Below, piece by piece: positions 32,350 through 43,530 of a DNA stretch of 64,000 nt (position 1 is the first letter of the stretch; every line of letters begins with the position of its first letter). Source of the DNA: Hofstenia miamia. Taxonomy: Eukaryota; Xenacoelomorpha; Acoela. The stretch spans positions 1,722,569 through 1,786,568 of the forward strand of contig SCFE01000001.1 in the NCBI GenBank assembly GCA_004352715.1. Reading direction: 5' to 3'. The notes under the pieces are model-generated. The model worked only from the letters and a program-made list of their open reading frames with translations. It had not been told where the DNA came from and searched no databases. A program made the translations under genes and the position numbers.

Positions 32350-33910
32350 CCTATGTATATTTTGTTTGTACAAGTGTTCATTCCAAAATCTCATTGTGCC
32401 AGTTTTGCTTGTCCAGGAGATCCTATTTAAGACAGGTTGTCTAGGTAAGCTACCTAAAATATGCCAAAATCGAATACAGTGAGATTAACATCATATTTTT
32501 TAATGATAATAAGATTCAAAAGCAATTTATTGCTGCAAGAGACCTGTACAAAAAACTATAAACTACAAAACTACAAAAAAGCTATTTGTGTGTGTATTTG
32601 CATTTTATACAAAATTTTCAAATGAATGTAGTGTATTATTGCTCAAGTCAAAGAGTGCAACACAACTACATTTGTTTAGGGTTAAATTAGATTTTATTTG
32701 TTCTGATATTGATAAAATTGCATCTTAAGTGCTATAACCATTACGAAAACCAAATTGTTTTTTTGAAAGAATATTTTCAGATATCAAATTTATTTGATTA
32801 TTTAATAATTGTTCAAATAGTTTACTAAAGGGATGGCCAATGCAAATGGGCCTATAATTTTGTGCATTTAGAGGGTCGCCTTTTTTATATATAGGGCTTA
32901 TGTCAGATTTCTTAAATATATCCGGGAATTCATTATCAATAATGCATTGGTTAAATGCAAATAGTAGATGTTCACTAAAGATATGAAAATGACGTTTAAT
33001 AATAAAGATTGGAAGATTATAGGATGCCGTTGATTTATTTGTATCTAAGGTTTTTATTATGATTTCTAGTTCATTTGCATTTATGAGTCTAAAAGAAAAG
33101 TATGTTTTTCCTGGGAATTTATTAATATTTNCCTATGTATATTTTGTTTGTACAAGTGTTCATTCCAAAATCTCATTGTGCCAGTTTTGCTTGTCCAGGA
33201 GATCCTATTTAAGACAGGTTGTCTAGGTAAGCTACCTAAAATATGCCAAAATCGAATACAGTGAGATTAACATCATATTTTTTAATGATAATAAGATTCA
33301 AAAGCAATTTATTGCTGCAAGAGACCTGTACAAAAAACTATAAACTACAAAACTACAAAAAAGCTATTTGTGTGTGTATTTGCATTTTATACAAAATTTT
33401 CAAATGAATGTAGTGTATTATTGCTCAAGTCAAAGAGTGCAACACAACTACATTTGTTTAGGGTTAAATTAGATTTTATTTGTTCTGATATTGATAAAAT
33501 TGCATCTTAAGTGCTATAACCATTACGAAAACCAAATTGTTTTTTTGAAAGAATATTTTCAGATATCAAATTTATTTGATTATTTAATAATTGTTCAAAT
33601 AGTTTACTAAAGGGATGGCCAATGCAAATGGGCCTATAATTTTGTGCATTTAGAGGGTCGCCTTTTTTATATATAGGTCTTGTCAGATTTCTTAAATATA
33701 TCCGGGAATTCATTATCAATAATACATTGGTTAAATGCGAATAGTAGATGTTCACTAAAGATATGAAAATGACGTTTAATAACAAAGATTGGAAGATTAT
33801 AGGATGCCGTTGATTTATTTGTATCTAAGGTTTTTATTATGATTTCTAGTTCATTTGCATTTATGAGTCTAAAAGAAAAGTATGTTTTTCCTGGGAATTT
33901 ATTAATATTT
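32350..33910. other. Probable scaffolding artefact: 780-bp duplication at N 33131
   Basis: Bases 32350-33130 are repeated at 33132-33910 with a 2-bp indel and a few substitutions. A single N (33131) sits exactly at the junction. Most likely two alleles or overlapping contig ends that were not merged. A real tandem duplication cannot be excluded from sequence alone. Confidence 0.8.
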
Positions 33911-34740
33911 TTCTTTTTCTTATATTTGTTAAAATACAGTATCTGAATGATATAATTAAGCATGTAAATCATAGTGAAATATATCAATTTGCTGATGACA
34001 CTTGCCTCATAAATACAGATAATGATGTATTTAGGTATTTCTCATCCAATCAATTAAAAATTTATATTGAAAAAACGCAATTAAATTATATTTTCCCCCA
34101 ATTCCGTAAAAGAAATAACAAACAAGATCGAATTAATTGTTAACAGTGTTACAATAAAACAAAGTGATTATGTTACATATTTAGGTGTTGATATTGACGA
34201 AGATTTAAAATTTGATAAATTTCTCCTAAAAAAGTTAAAAAAATGGCTTCTGGTTTTAGATAATTATCTCACCTCAGAAATTTTGGACCAGATTATCACG
34301 TTCAATTATTACATGCCTTTTGTTTATCGCAATTACATTATTGTTTATTTTTATTTATTAATTTTAATACAAAAAGCCGCTATTTATTATCAAAAACTTT
34401 AATTGGTCATTAAAAACATTAAATTTTGCAAGTAAGCATGATCATGCTAGTGAATACAGACGAAATTATAATATATTATCCCTGCTATATCAAGTACAAT
34501 TCCATGCAGCTTAAATTTTATATAAGTATAAATATGGCCGACAATCAATTTCTTTTCTTGATAATTATTTAAAAGTCAATCCTCGATCACATATGTTTAT
34601 TTGTAGCAGTATTTCCTATTCTAGTTTTCACCGAGCAGCCTCTAATATTTGGAATTATTTACAAAATATATCAATTTCATCAGGTTTTGATGTAAATAGA
34701 GAACAGTTTTATGAAAGTTTATCGTCAAGCCTGTAATGTG
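33380..34740. mobile_element. LINE with 5' inversion (twin-priming-like)
   Basis: The left half (33380-33940) encodes the N-terminal RT part on the minus strand: 'INANELEIIIKTLDTNKSTA' near the centre, then 'KGDPLNAQNYRPICIGHPFS' and 'KKQFGFRNGYST' further left. The right half (33945-34740) encodes the continuation on the plus strand: 'YLNDIIKHVNHSEIYQFADD' and then a degenerate thumb and tail. The two halves meet head-to-head at about 33940. This is the structure produced when a LINE is primed twice during insertion. Partly duplicated by the artefact described above. Many stops. Confidence 0.65.
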
Positions 34741-35006
34741 CTGATCCCAGCAATATCATAAGACTTACATTGTCTTTGAATTTGAGGATATCATCTTGGG
34801 ACAATCAAATTATATATAAATAATTATACAAAGTTAACTATGACAGTTGAAAAATTATCAGATTTGGTGCTCATTCACATAAGCTATGATTTCCCAAGCA
34901 ATATTGCTATTACATCTCCGAAAAAAAAATTTTTAACGCATAATACTTGGAAATAGTTGCAAAACTTTTTGTTAAATAATGTTTGAAACTATTTTCTAAG
35001 CATATA

Positions 35007-36010
35007 ATAATAATAATAATAATAATCAATGATTTTATTTAGCCGCTGAAGGCATACACAACAAGAAAATAAAAACAAGTCAAGTTTTACGGCAGCGAGG
35101 ACAGTCACAGGAGATGAAATAGGAGCAAATGGAAGAGTAGGCGAAGTCGGAGAAGGGCTCAGCAAAGAGGAAAGCCATCAAAGATTTCTTGAAGCTCGGT
35201 GGCGGGGAAAAGAAATCAATCGCTGTTGGAGGGTTGCGAGTCAAGATGTAATTAGCAGCAGTACAAGCACGATTGAAAAACGAGTGAAGGGTGCGATGTT
35301 TCTTTGTACGACGAATGGAGAAGGTGACAACATCATCAGAGCGAGTGCAGCAGGAATTGGAGAACTTAATGAAATCAAAAGGATCAAGATCCAATTTGCG
35401 AGTCAGTAGTCGATTGAACAGAAGGAGATCACAGGCATGGAAGTAGAGTGACAGCGGGAGAGTGGAGAATTTCAGCAGAGCGTCTTTATAGTCCAAAGAG
35501 GAAATCCATTTGAAAGCGCGTTTCTGGAAACGTTCCATGGAGTGGAACAAAGCACGTGAAGGCCACCAACAAGGAGACGCGTAGAGAAGAATGGCGCGAG
35601 GAATGGACTTGAACAAAGAGAGTTTCACAGCGGACGAGGTATTAAAAGGAACATTACGGAAAAGGGCAAATAGCGAGGAATTAGCTTTGCGGAGACACAA
35701 AGACACATGTCCAGTCCAATTTAAGTTTGCAGCAAGTTGAACTCCAAGATGAGTGTGATGAGGCGCAAAGTTCACAGGTAGAGGCAAATCAGAAGGGGGA
35801 ACCACAGAAAAGGAAATACCACATGTCTTGGTAGTGCTAAAATCGAGATGGTTGACAGAGGACCAAGTAGACAAGTGCTCAAGATCAGAAAAAATGTTCG
35901 ACGCAAAAGACCAACCAAAATCAAAAATCGCAGTGTCATCGACATACAACAGGCAAGACGAGTTGAGAACAGAATGAGGGAGGTCGTTAATGGCATCATC
36001 AGGAAAATCA
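35007..36010 (-). mobile_element. LINE 3' end, copy 1 (long open frame)
   Basis: A minus-strand open frame of 289 codons (35080-35949) begins at the catalytic 'LLYVDDTAIFDFGW' and runs through the RT thumb ('VQLAANLNWTGHVSLCLRKA', 'YASPCWWPSRALFHSMERFQ') to a C-terminal 'DCPRCRKT'. The element ends with 'ggctaaataaaatcattg' and an (ATT)n tail at about 35007-35031 (minus-strand orientation). It is 5'-truncated in the RT; a frameshift separates the YVDD block from the segment upstream ('PDDAINDLPHSVLNS'). Relatively young, as the frame is still open. Same family as 47235-48170. Confidence 0.8.
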
Positions 36011-36730
36011 GCTGAATCCTATCGACTGAGGGATTCGAGTTAATCATAAATATATTTAATATAAAATTATTAGCATAGAACAAATATAATATCATTCAAA
36101 TAGTCCGTAATTTTGAAATATAAATTTGCAATGTCTCTAAGCATAGTTAACCTATCCAAATAGTTGCGAAAATTTTGTAAATTAATTTTTTGTTGCAAAA
36201 TGTTTGAAGCTATTTTCTAGGCATATGGCATTGCTTTGTGATGTACTCAGTTAAAACAGAATTTGATTAATGAATAATATCTTGTGAGCTATGAAGCATC
36301 ATAAATAGAGTATGAATTTTTATGATTTGCAGTCCGCTAATAATTACCACATAGGTTTTTGAGGCCCATTTAACTTGTGAATCAATTTTATTTATTAGTG
36401 AAGACTTATATTATTATGTAGAATTGTCATTAAAAATGTCTTTAGTGAAAAATTAGCTTGGGTTTAAACGTTTTGATTAAAAATTCTCAAAAATATCTTT
36501 ACATATTTCAATTGCAGGCGACTCCAATTAAAGCTATTGTAAAAAGTATAAACACACAAAAATTACTAAAAATAAAAAGTTTAAAAACAATTACAACGAT
36601 AATAAAAATCACAAAAATTACTAAAATAATAAAGTATAAAAACAATTACACTGATATAAATTTTACAAAAAATTCTAAGTGAACAATAAAAAAATTGAAA
36701 TTCGAATTTTAAAATGTTTCAAGTGTAGTG

Positions 36731-37447
36731 CTCGAAAACTTTGTCAACTCTGTTAGTTTAGTGATAGCTTCAACAACATTGCTTGTAGATTTTTTCATTG
36801 CATAATTGATGTAATGTTGCTCTTGCACAGCACGACTATGTCATAAATACCTGCTTACGTCATCACGATCCTTATCTGTCTCACATGCAAGAACAAGATG
36901 TGTGGCAAGTGTGCCTCTCCAAAGAGTTGGAAGGAATCTAGTGATATCTTCAGTATTACAAAACTTTTTAAAATGCTTATTCAATATTTCTCTAGACAAT
37001 TGAAAGTGCATTCCAGTTTGAGTGATAAATGAACAATGCACACCTTCATAACTATTTATATCATTCAAAATACGTAGTTTTTGTGCGCTGTAATGGATGT
37101 TAGATTTTCGCGTCTGCTAAAATATGACCCTGAAATGTCACCAGCAAACTTTGGTCTGATGATTTTATAATATGACATAAAACTAAGAACATATTAATGG
37201 TTAATCTTAAATGTGCATCCCCTTTTTTTCTTTCTTTATGTTGCTGGACAGAAATGGTCACAAAAGTTGGTGGCTTGTTGTGTTTTAGAATGTGCTTTTC
37301 CAGAGAATTAGTAGCATTTACAAACTCAAAGACTTGAATGTTAATTGGCACACCTGTTCTATGCCCAGAGACGAGATATGCTAATGTGTTCAGATGATAA
37401 TTTGCACATTTCAAAAATTCAGAGTTAATATCTTCCTCCTTAATCAA
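36731..37447 (-). pseudogene. Tyrosine recombinase (Crypton-like), broken
   Basis: Two open segments. The first (37447-37100) has 'YLVSGHRTGVPINIQVFEF' with Arg30 as catalytic Arg I, and 'TISVQQHKERKKGDAHLRLT' with Lys71 as the beta-hairpin Lys. The second (37068-36731) has 'TLWRGTLATHLVL' (Arg II, with the usual His replaced by Thr) and then 'YL' - stop - 'HSRAVQEQHYINY', giving the box His and the nucleophile Tyr. The stop at 36840-36842 is TGA where the family usually has Gly in the L-G-H-S motif, so a single G-to-T change would explain it. A frame change lies between the segments near 37100. Element likely dead. Confidence 0.6.
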
Positions 37448-37482
37448 TAGAATTTCTCACTTAATTCTTCTGTGGCTTTAGT

Positions 37483-38493
37483 TTATGAGTGAGCGAAAGA
37501 TATCGGAAGCATTTCCTCCATCCTGCCAGCTTTGACTAAATTTTCTTGGTTTTTTCTTTGAGGTTGGTATGACTTTTGTAGTCTTAAGGGATCATCCATT
37601 AGAACAATTTTGTCTTGAATACTTATGCAGTCCTCTTTGAATAAAAAGGTAATGAAATCTTCACGTACAGCACAAAGGTAACTTCTGCAAGAGCCAGCAC
37701 TCAGTACAATATTTTCTTTAACTATTTGTTCCTCATCATTAGTGTCTTTAGAAGCGTTTTCCACAGGTGTTGCATAAGCAATTGAGTCTTCAGTAGTATT
37801 GACAGATATATTTTTCTCTTCAACAAATTGGTCAAATCTAAGTAGTTTTGGGGAAATTGAATGTTGCTTATGTCGTTTTGACTTTTTACCTACTGAAGGC
37901 GTATCGTCAGGCTCAGAATCACTAGTTGCTTTTCTTTTTTCACAACTCAAGCAAGGGGATTTAGAATACTCTCTACAATTTCTGTTTCTTGGTTTTCTGT
38001 TACACAAAGGAGTCCGGCAGAAAAATTTAAAACAATGTTCACATTGATTTTGAGTAACTTTAAGGCAGTAAATACAACGGTATTCACATTTAGAAGATTC
38101 TTCTTGTGGAATATTCAATGACGTTTTATGTTCAAGTTTACTTAAATAATGAACGAATTGAGGCAAAGAATCATAAGATATGCGAGTATTGCAAAAATGA
38201 TTCATTATAAAACTGAGACACCTGTGGCCACATGACCAGTTGTCAGTTGATTGGTCACCACCCATGCGGTAAAAATGATTCAAGTCTTTGAAAATAATTG
38301 CCATATTTTTGAACAAACTTGACGAATTATGGTATGAAAGCACAGGATCATAATGGGGTGCAAGATTATAGTTTTTTGAATGTGCCTTTCCAATTAATAG
38401 AATTGAATAGTGATTGCTTGAGCATAAGAGAAACAAAAGATAATGATAGTTTTCATAATGTGTACATTTCTTTTCAGATGTTAAGTTTTTCAA
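37483..38493 (-). pseudogene. Ulp1/C48-like cysteine protease plus ten-cysteine segment
   Basis: 336-codon open frame. Residues 15-95 carry 'SSNHYSILLIGKAHSKN', 'APHYDPVLSYH' and 'GGDQSTDNWSCGHRC'. The spacing and residues fit the C48 (Ulp1/SENP) catalytic pattern His28, Asp49, Gln81, Cys88. Residues 136-184 hold ten cysteines (136, 140, 143, 151, 154, 159, 164, 173, 181, 184), probably zinc binding. A basic, serine-rich linker follows ('VGKKSKRHKQHSISPKLLRF'), then 'DDPLRLQKSYQPQRK' and 'AGRMEEMLPISF'. Proteases of this family remove ubiquitin-like modifiers; in transposons their role is not known. All catalytic positions are present, but the surrounding coding region is frameshifted. Confidence 0.55.
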
Positions 38494-40444
38494 TATACTC
38501 CTTGTCTGAAAAGAATTAAACAGCCTTGTAGTATCTCGAAAAGAAGATAATTTTTTTTATTTTGTCTAAACAAGCTTCCATAATACTCTCCGACAATAGC
38601 ATTCGAAATGCGTCTGATGGAGCATCAAAAAGGAATTTACAAAGATTGTTAGAAGGTAAGTCCAAAATTATTGTAGGTTTATACTTTGCTTTCCTCTTAA
38701 GCAGCTTTTGTTGATTTACTTGCTCCACACTAAAGTTGCTGTACATCACTAGAGCAGTCGATCTGAAGTTTTTCAGCCGCAACATGGCAGAAGATATATC
38801 ACTAAACATAATTAAAATAGAAAAACCCATTTAGTTTTTATAATAATATTTAACAGCAAGAAATTCACTGCAAAACTTACAATTAATTAAATGATATTTC
38901 ATACCTATAAAGTACACTTAACTAAACCTGACATGATCCCAACCTGATCCGATTTATTCTGACCTAATATTACCCAATTCTACTAATTATAATGATTTTT
39001 TTTAAATATTGCATAAACTACAAAAATAGTACGTAGTTTGTATAAGAACCATATGTTATTCAACTAAGAAAGTTTGAAGTTCAAGGAACTATTTTTGGTA
39101 ATTCTCTGTCCTTCTAAAAAATGATTACAAAATTATAGTTTTGAACTGAATTTAAGACTAACAATTTAATCTGCACCTAATCAAGTCCGGCCCTATCCGT
39201 TCCCATCTTTGAACTAAAGAGTTAATAGCTGTTACTCAACTAAAATAAAAATATACGTCTTAGTAAATACATTAACTTCGAATTGTAAACAATTAAAATT
39301 TATTACCATTGCTTACTATTGCTCATTCTAAAACAACAAAAACAATTAATCAAATAGATATTATAACTTAATCATTAATATCAGATAATTGCAATATAAT
39401 TTAGTTAATCGTGAATAATATTTGACACAATTCTGAAATGTTAAACAAATAATATTTAATTACTATAAGCTAAAAACTCTGGCATTATCATAAACATCAT
39501 TTAAATTCAATTAAAGATTTCAAATAAAGTTATGCTATAAATAGCATTCCATTACAGCTCGCAAAATAACAACAATTAAAAATAGAGAATTTTGCAATTT
39601 CATTTCTTAGAACACCTAAAAAGTTTATTTCTACATACAACAACGAGATTATTTAATTAATGTACAAATACTAACAAACTATTTACAAGAAATGACAAAA
39701 AACATATTCAAGATTAGGCACACCTTAATCATATTCGGCTTGGATTTGGTATTAAAATAGCAATGGTTGGCATCAAGTTAACATCCAAAACGATAGCAAT
39801 TGTTTAGCAATTTCTTCTGAGTTTCCCTTCCCTTAAGTATTGCTAGAGTTAAATTATATGTGATAGTGTTGCCATACATTCCTGCTTTTTACATCCATTC
39901 TACCCAGCACCCATTTCCTCTACATCCAACTGCAAAGAATTATCAATATATGTGTAACACTAATTGCTTTCATTGAATTTGAAAACTAAAATAGAGAAAT
40001 TGTTATATACACACAAACATTTTAATATGTGACATGTAAATTGGAAAGAAATATATATGTACTAAGTCACCTTTTGCAATGGTAAGAGGGTTTCTAATGT
40101 CAGATTCATGCAGATTAAGACTAGTGCTTTCGAATGAAATCAAAACCAAAAGGCCTAGGACTAGTATTGGGCCCACAATTTGTTGGGTTTGTCATTTTAT
40201 TAAAAATCCGGATTAGAGAGCTTTGATACCAAACATTAAAAATTATTAGCAAATCATTTAAATAACATTTGATAATTTTATATCATTATATTGTACATAC
40301 CTAATTATGTTATTGTCGGGAGAGTAGTGAGTTGACCGAATTAAATAATTTCCGGATTAAGCAACACAAATGAAAAGTAAATGAAAAGCTAATCATGAAA
40401 AAGCAAATGTTTATTACAGTTAGTTTATGGTAGTACTGGATTTT

Positions 40445-40930
40445 TGAAAATAATTGGCGAATGTTGGTTATACATTTTATATAGAATTATTGCCCAAATC
40501 ATGAGCAGCTTTTCTAGGTGCTCTCAAAAATTGTGATTTTAAATCTCATTAAAAATGAAAAAAAAATCAGCAATTAATAACATGGAATTCATTACATGTT
40601 CTTAATTGTAGTATTTATTTTTTCAAGAAAATTGGTGAATGTTGGTTATACATTTTATATAGAATTATTGCCCAAATCATGAGCAGCTTTTCTAGGTGCT
40701 CTCAAAAATTGTGATTTTAAATCTCATTAAAAATGAAAAAAAAATCAGCAATTAATAACATGGAATTCATTACATGTTCTTAATTGTAGTATTTATTTTT
40801 TCAAGAAAATTGGTGAATGTTGGTTATACATTTTATATAGAATTATTGCCCAAATCATGGGCAGCTTTTCTAGGTGCTCTAAAATTTTTTGATTTCAAAT
40901 ATCATTAAAATGAAAAATAATTCAATTATC
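40445..40930. repeat. 178-bp tandem repeat, about 2.7 copies
   Basis: Units start at 40453, 40632 and 40810 (ttggygaatgttggttatac). The first two are nearly identical over their full length; the third diverges after about 90 bp. Located in the CCDC93 intron. No coding sequence. No single N occurs here, so it is less likely to be an assembly join than the other duplications. Confidence 0.9.
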
Positions 40931-42371
40931 AATACTATGCATGAAATTATTATACTTAATCTAATAAAATTTTCATCATTCATATTTATGTCAGTCTTAA
41001 CCAGTCAATTAGGTTATATAAAATAAGTTCTCCAGATTAAACATATTCAAAAAAATTATTGGTACTCACTTTTTTATTTTTTACATCAGTATCATATTAA
41101 TTCTGTATAATTATGTTAAATGATATTCAAAGAAATTCAGCCTGAACTGAGCAACAAAATGTCGGAATTCTTTGATTTTTATTTCATTTCTGTAATGCGG
41201 CCTTAACTAAGGATGACATTTTTAAAAAACTGAAAATTTCATACTTTTGAATCGATTTAGCCAGAACACATTTTTGGAATTTTTTCAATTCTTTGAAATC
41301 ATTCTTAACGCGGCAATTAATCATTAATTCGATTGATATGCTTGCATATATAACCTGCATTAATTTTTAAGAGGCCTCAACCTGGATAAACACATTATAT
41401 CAAACACAATTATGCGCAAAATTTATTTATAGAATAGTAGAGATCACTTATTTCGGAAATTTCATTTGCCTTAAATTTTAGGTGATAATTTTTATTTGGA
41501 TTGTATGTGATATTAATCAGTTCTTTATGGCATTTATTTTCAAATGATATAATTTATATCCAGAGTGATTCAAATATATCGTGTTTTAATTCATATTCTA
41601 ATTTACGCACCGCTTTTAAATATTTGGGAGCTAAAATCATGAGCCTGCCACCTTTACCTAATCGGTTTTTTATGAAAAATTGGATATATCTTTATTTTTG
41701 CAATGTTTTGAACCTCATTCTATTTTTTCATTTAAATATAAATTATGATTATAATAAGCTAAATGATTTCTAATTGTTCGAGTGAAAGTTAATAATTTTT
41801 ATTACATTGTGTGTTACTCGAAGTTTTGTAGCGCTTCCAATATAAAATTACTTTTGAGATGGCTATGTGTAAACTTCTTTTCTTAATAGGTTGCTTCAAT
41901 TCTGTATGTACTTAATAATGATGTAACAACTTTACAGGCTTTGATTTCATTGACCTTGAATCTTTATTGAACTCCGTTTGATTCTTTTTGTATTCACTGA
42001 TCTCCTTGTTGTGATAAATTTAACAACATGATTTATGATGTTTTATCCACTGTAAATTAAGGAATAATTACTAATTATTGCTTCTAGTATTGAAAAAAAA
42101 TATTGGTAATATTTTGTAGAACTTTCAATTCTTAATCCCTTGCAAATTCCTTAAATCCTTAAATTGAACTTCTCTTGTTCAGACTTTATCAACTACTTAA
42201 TTTTAAAAAAATTTCTACACCATGGTATTATAAACATGGAATTTGAAATACAAAAATGATATACTTTAATATTTAATTGTTGAATTTCTTATGATGTATC
42301 TTTCCAGGATCTATTCATCTCCATTTAAATATGCATTTGGTGAGATTATTTATTAGTAGTTTGCATTTTAG

Positions 42372-42636
42372 AAAGCATGTTACTCAATTGGAAGAGAAGA
42401 TTTCCTCTCTCAATCAGCAAATTGAAGAAGGGATTGCTGCTGGAGAAGCCAAACGTCAGGAGTATAAATCAGCGAAATTGGATCTTTCACAGTTAAAGTC
42501 AGAAATTGATCAGTCTGTAGAACAATTGGAGGAGTTAACTGCTCAAGAAACGCCAGAAACTAGAAAGACAATTGAGCAACTCAATGAGTTGGTTGTCAAA
42601 TATGAAGCATGCAAAGCACGTGAAAATGCTTTTAAA
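42372..42636 (+). CDS. CCDC93: CCDC93 exon, start of coiled coil
   Basis: 265-bp exon after acceptor ttttag (42366-42371) and before donor GT (42637-42638). One base completes the codon from the exon ending at 32215, then 88 codons follow. The sequence includes 'KHVTQLEEKISSLNQQIEEG', 'AAGEAKRQEYKSAKLDLSQL' and 'ETRKTIEQLNELVVKYEACK', a heptad-rich coiled coil matching CCDC93 after its central linker. Upstream bases from 42331 are also open but precede the acceptor and show no similarity. Confidence 0.9.
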
Positions 42637-43020
42637 GTAATTTCATTTTTTCATTTCGACGTAATTGCTTATATCCTATCTCAATATAGGTTTATTTCCA
42701 AATTCAATATTTTTATTAATGCTGATATTGATGAACGTGTTTTGAAGTATAAAAAATAATATTGCTTTTACCATTCCTTTTGTCAAATAGCCAGTAAACA
42801 TTGCAAATATTTCTATTCAACATTAATCCCAAGTGCAGATTAAGTATTTGATTTCCTCGAAACGTTGGTTTTTTTGATTCTTTGTCAATTCTAATTAAAC
42901 GTCTTTCATTTCAATGCGACTTTCAAATTCCTATGGAATTATTTTGTGTACTATTTCCACAAACACGGGATACAACACAAACTGGTATAAGTTCGTATTC
43001 ACTAAACTATATATATTTAG

Positions 43021-43194
43021 GCTAAGTGTAAAAATGAGTTGGCATCTCTCAACGCCAATTTAAAAGAATGGGAAGAGAAGGTATCCAATGCATCTATTGA
43101 TGACTTCATAGACGCTGACACACTAGCCACGCTCAAAATTATTGAAGAGAAAGCAACGAGAGCAGTGCAATTACAAGCTAAACGTAACAGAGAA
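43021..43194 (+). CDS. CCDC93: CCDC93 exon
   Basis: 174-bp, phase 0 exon between acceptor atatatttag (ends 43020) and donor gaa|gtaatt (GT at 43195). Encodes '[20 protein letters not shown]' and ends '[10 protein letters not shown]', aligning with the CCDC93 segment that ends in N-R-E just before the conserved DEVPSRAEL block. The preceding intron is 384 bp. Confidence 0.9.
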
Positions 43195-43359
43195 GTAATT
43201 GAATTTTGTCCATCTAATAATACATTTGAATATACGAGTACAATATCATACAACTTATTACTAAATGTCACAATGATTCTAAGGTATGAACATATAGATG
43301 CAATGCTGAACTCTGAAACTAATATTTGTAAAAAGATTTATAATATTGTTGTTTTCAAG
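43195..43359 (+). other. CCDC93: CCDC93 intron of 165 bp, in-frame and stop-free
   Basis: Splicing it out joins 'RNRE' to '[17 protein letters not shown]', which matches CCDC93 directly. The intron is a multiple of three and has no in-frame stop, so if retained it would insert 55 residues. The donor (gtaatt) and acceptor (ttttcaag) are acceptable rather than strong. Confidence 0.75.
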
Positions 43360-43530
43360 ATTGCAAACTTGCAACGAAAGGTTGACGAAGTTCCCAGCCG
43401 AGCAGAACTTAATCAATACCAGCGTCGATTTGCTGAGCTCAACACTCAAATTCAAAACAAACATCGAGAGACAAAACACTATTTCAATCTCTACAACACC
43501 CTCGATAATACTAAGATTTTCATGGATAAG
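43360..43530 (+). CDS. CCDC93: CCDC93 exon, most conserved block
   Basis: 171-bp, phase 0 exon. Encodes '[20 protein letters not shown]', '[20 protein letters not shown]' and '[17 protein letters not shown]', nearly identical in wording to the conserved CCDC93 block. Ends at aag|gtaatt (donor GT at 43531). This exon is the main reason for the gene assignment. Confidence 0.95.

Larger units (their letters stand above)
36731..38830 (-). mobile_element. Crypton-like transposon with Ulp1-type protease and tyrosine recombinase
   Basis: Degenerate minus-strand coding region inside the CCDC93 intron. From 38830 downward: an N-terminal block (38830-38516), a protease-like and Cys-rich block (38493-37483), and recombinase blocks (37447-37100 and 37068-36731). 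They are separated by small frame changes, one in an A8 run near 38553. Taken together they look like one long transposon protein. Termini and target duplication were not identified. Tyrosine-recombinase transposons of the Crypton type leave no classical inverted repeats, which fits. The individual blocks are described separately. Confidence 0.6.
32216..42371 (+). other. CCDC93: CCDC93 intron of 10.2 kb loaded with transposons
   Basis: Follows from matching phases: the exon ending at 32215 leaves two bases and the exon at 42372 supplies one. The intron holds a duplicated contig end, a 5'-inverted LINE, a LINE 3' end on the minus strand, and the minus-strand Ulp1/tyrosine recombinase element. 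34741-35006, 36010-36730, 38831-40444 and 40931-42371 show nothing recognised beyond a hAT-like end (ttcccatctttg at 39200). Confidence 0.8.
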
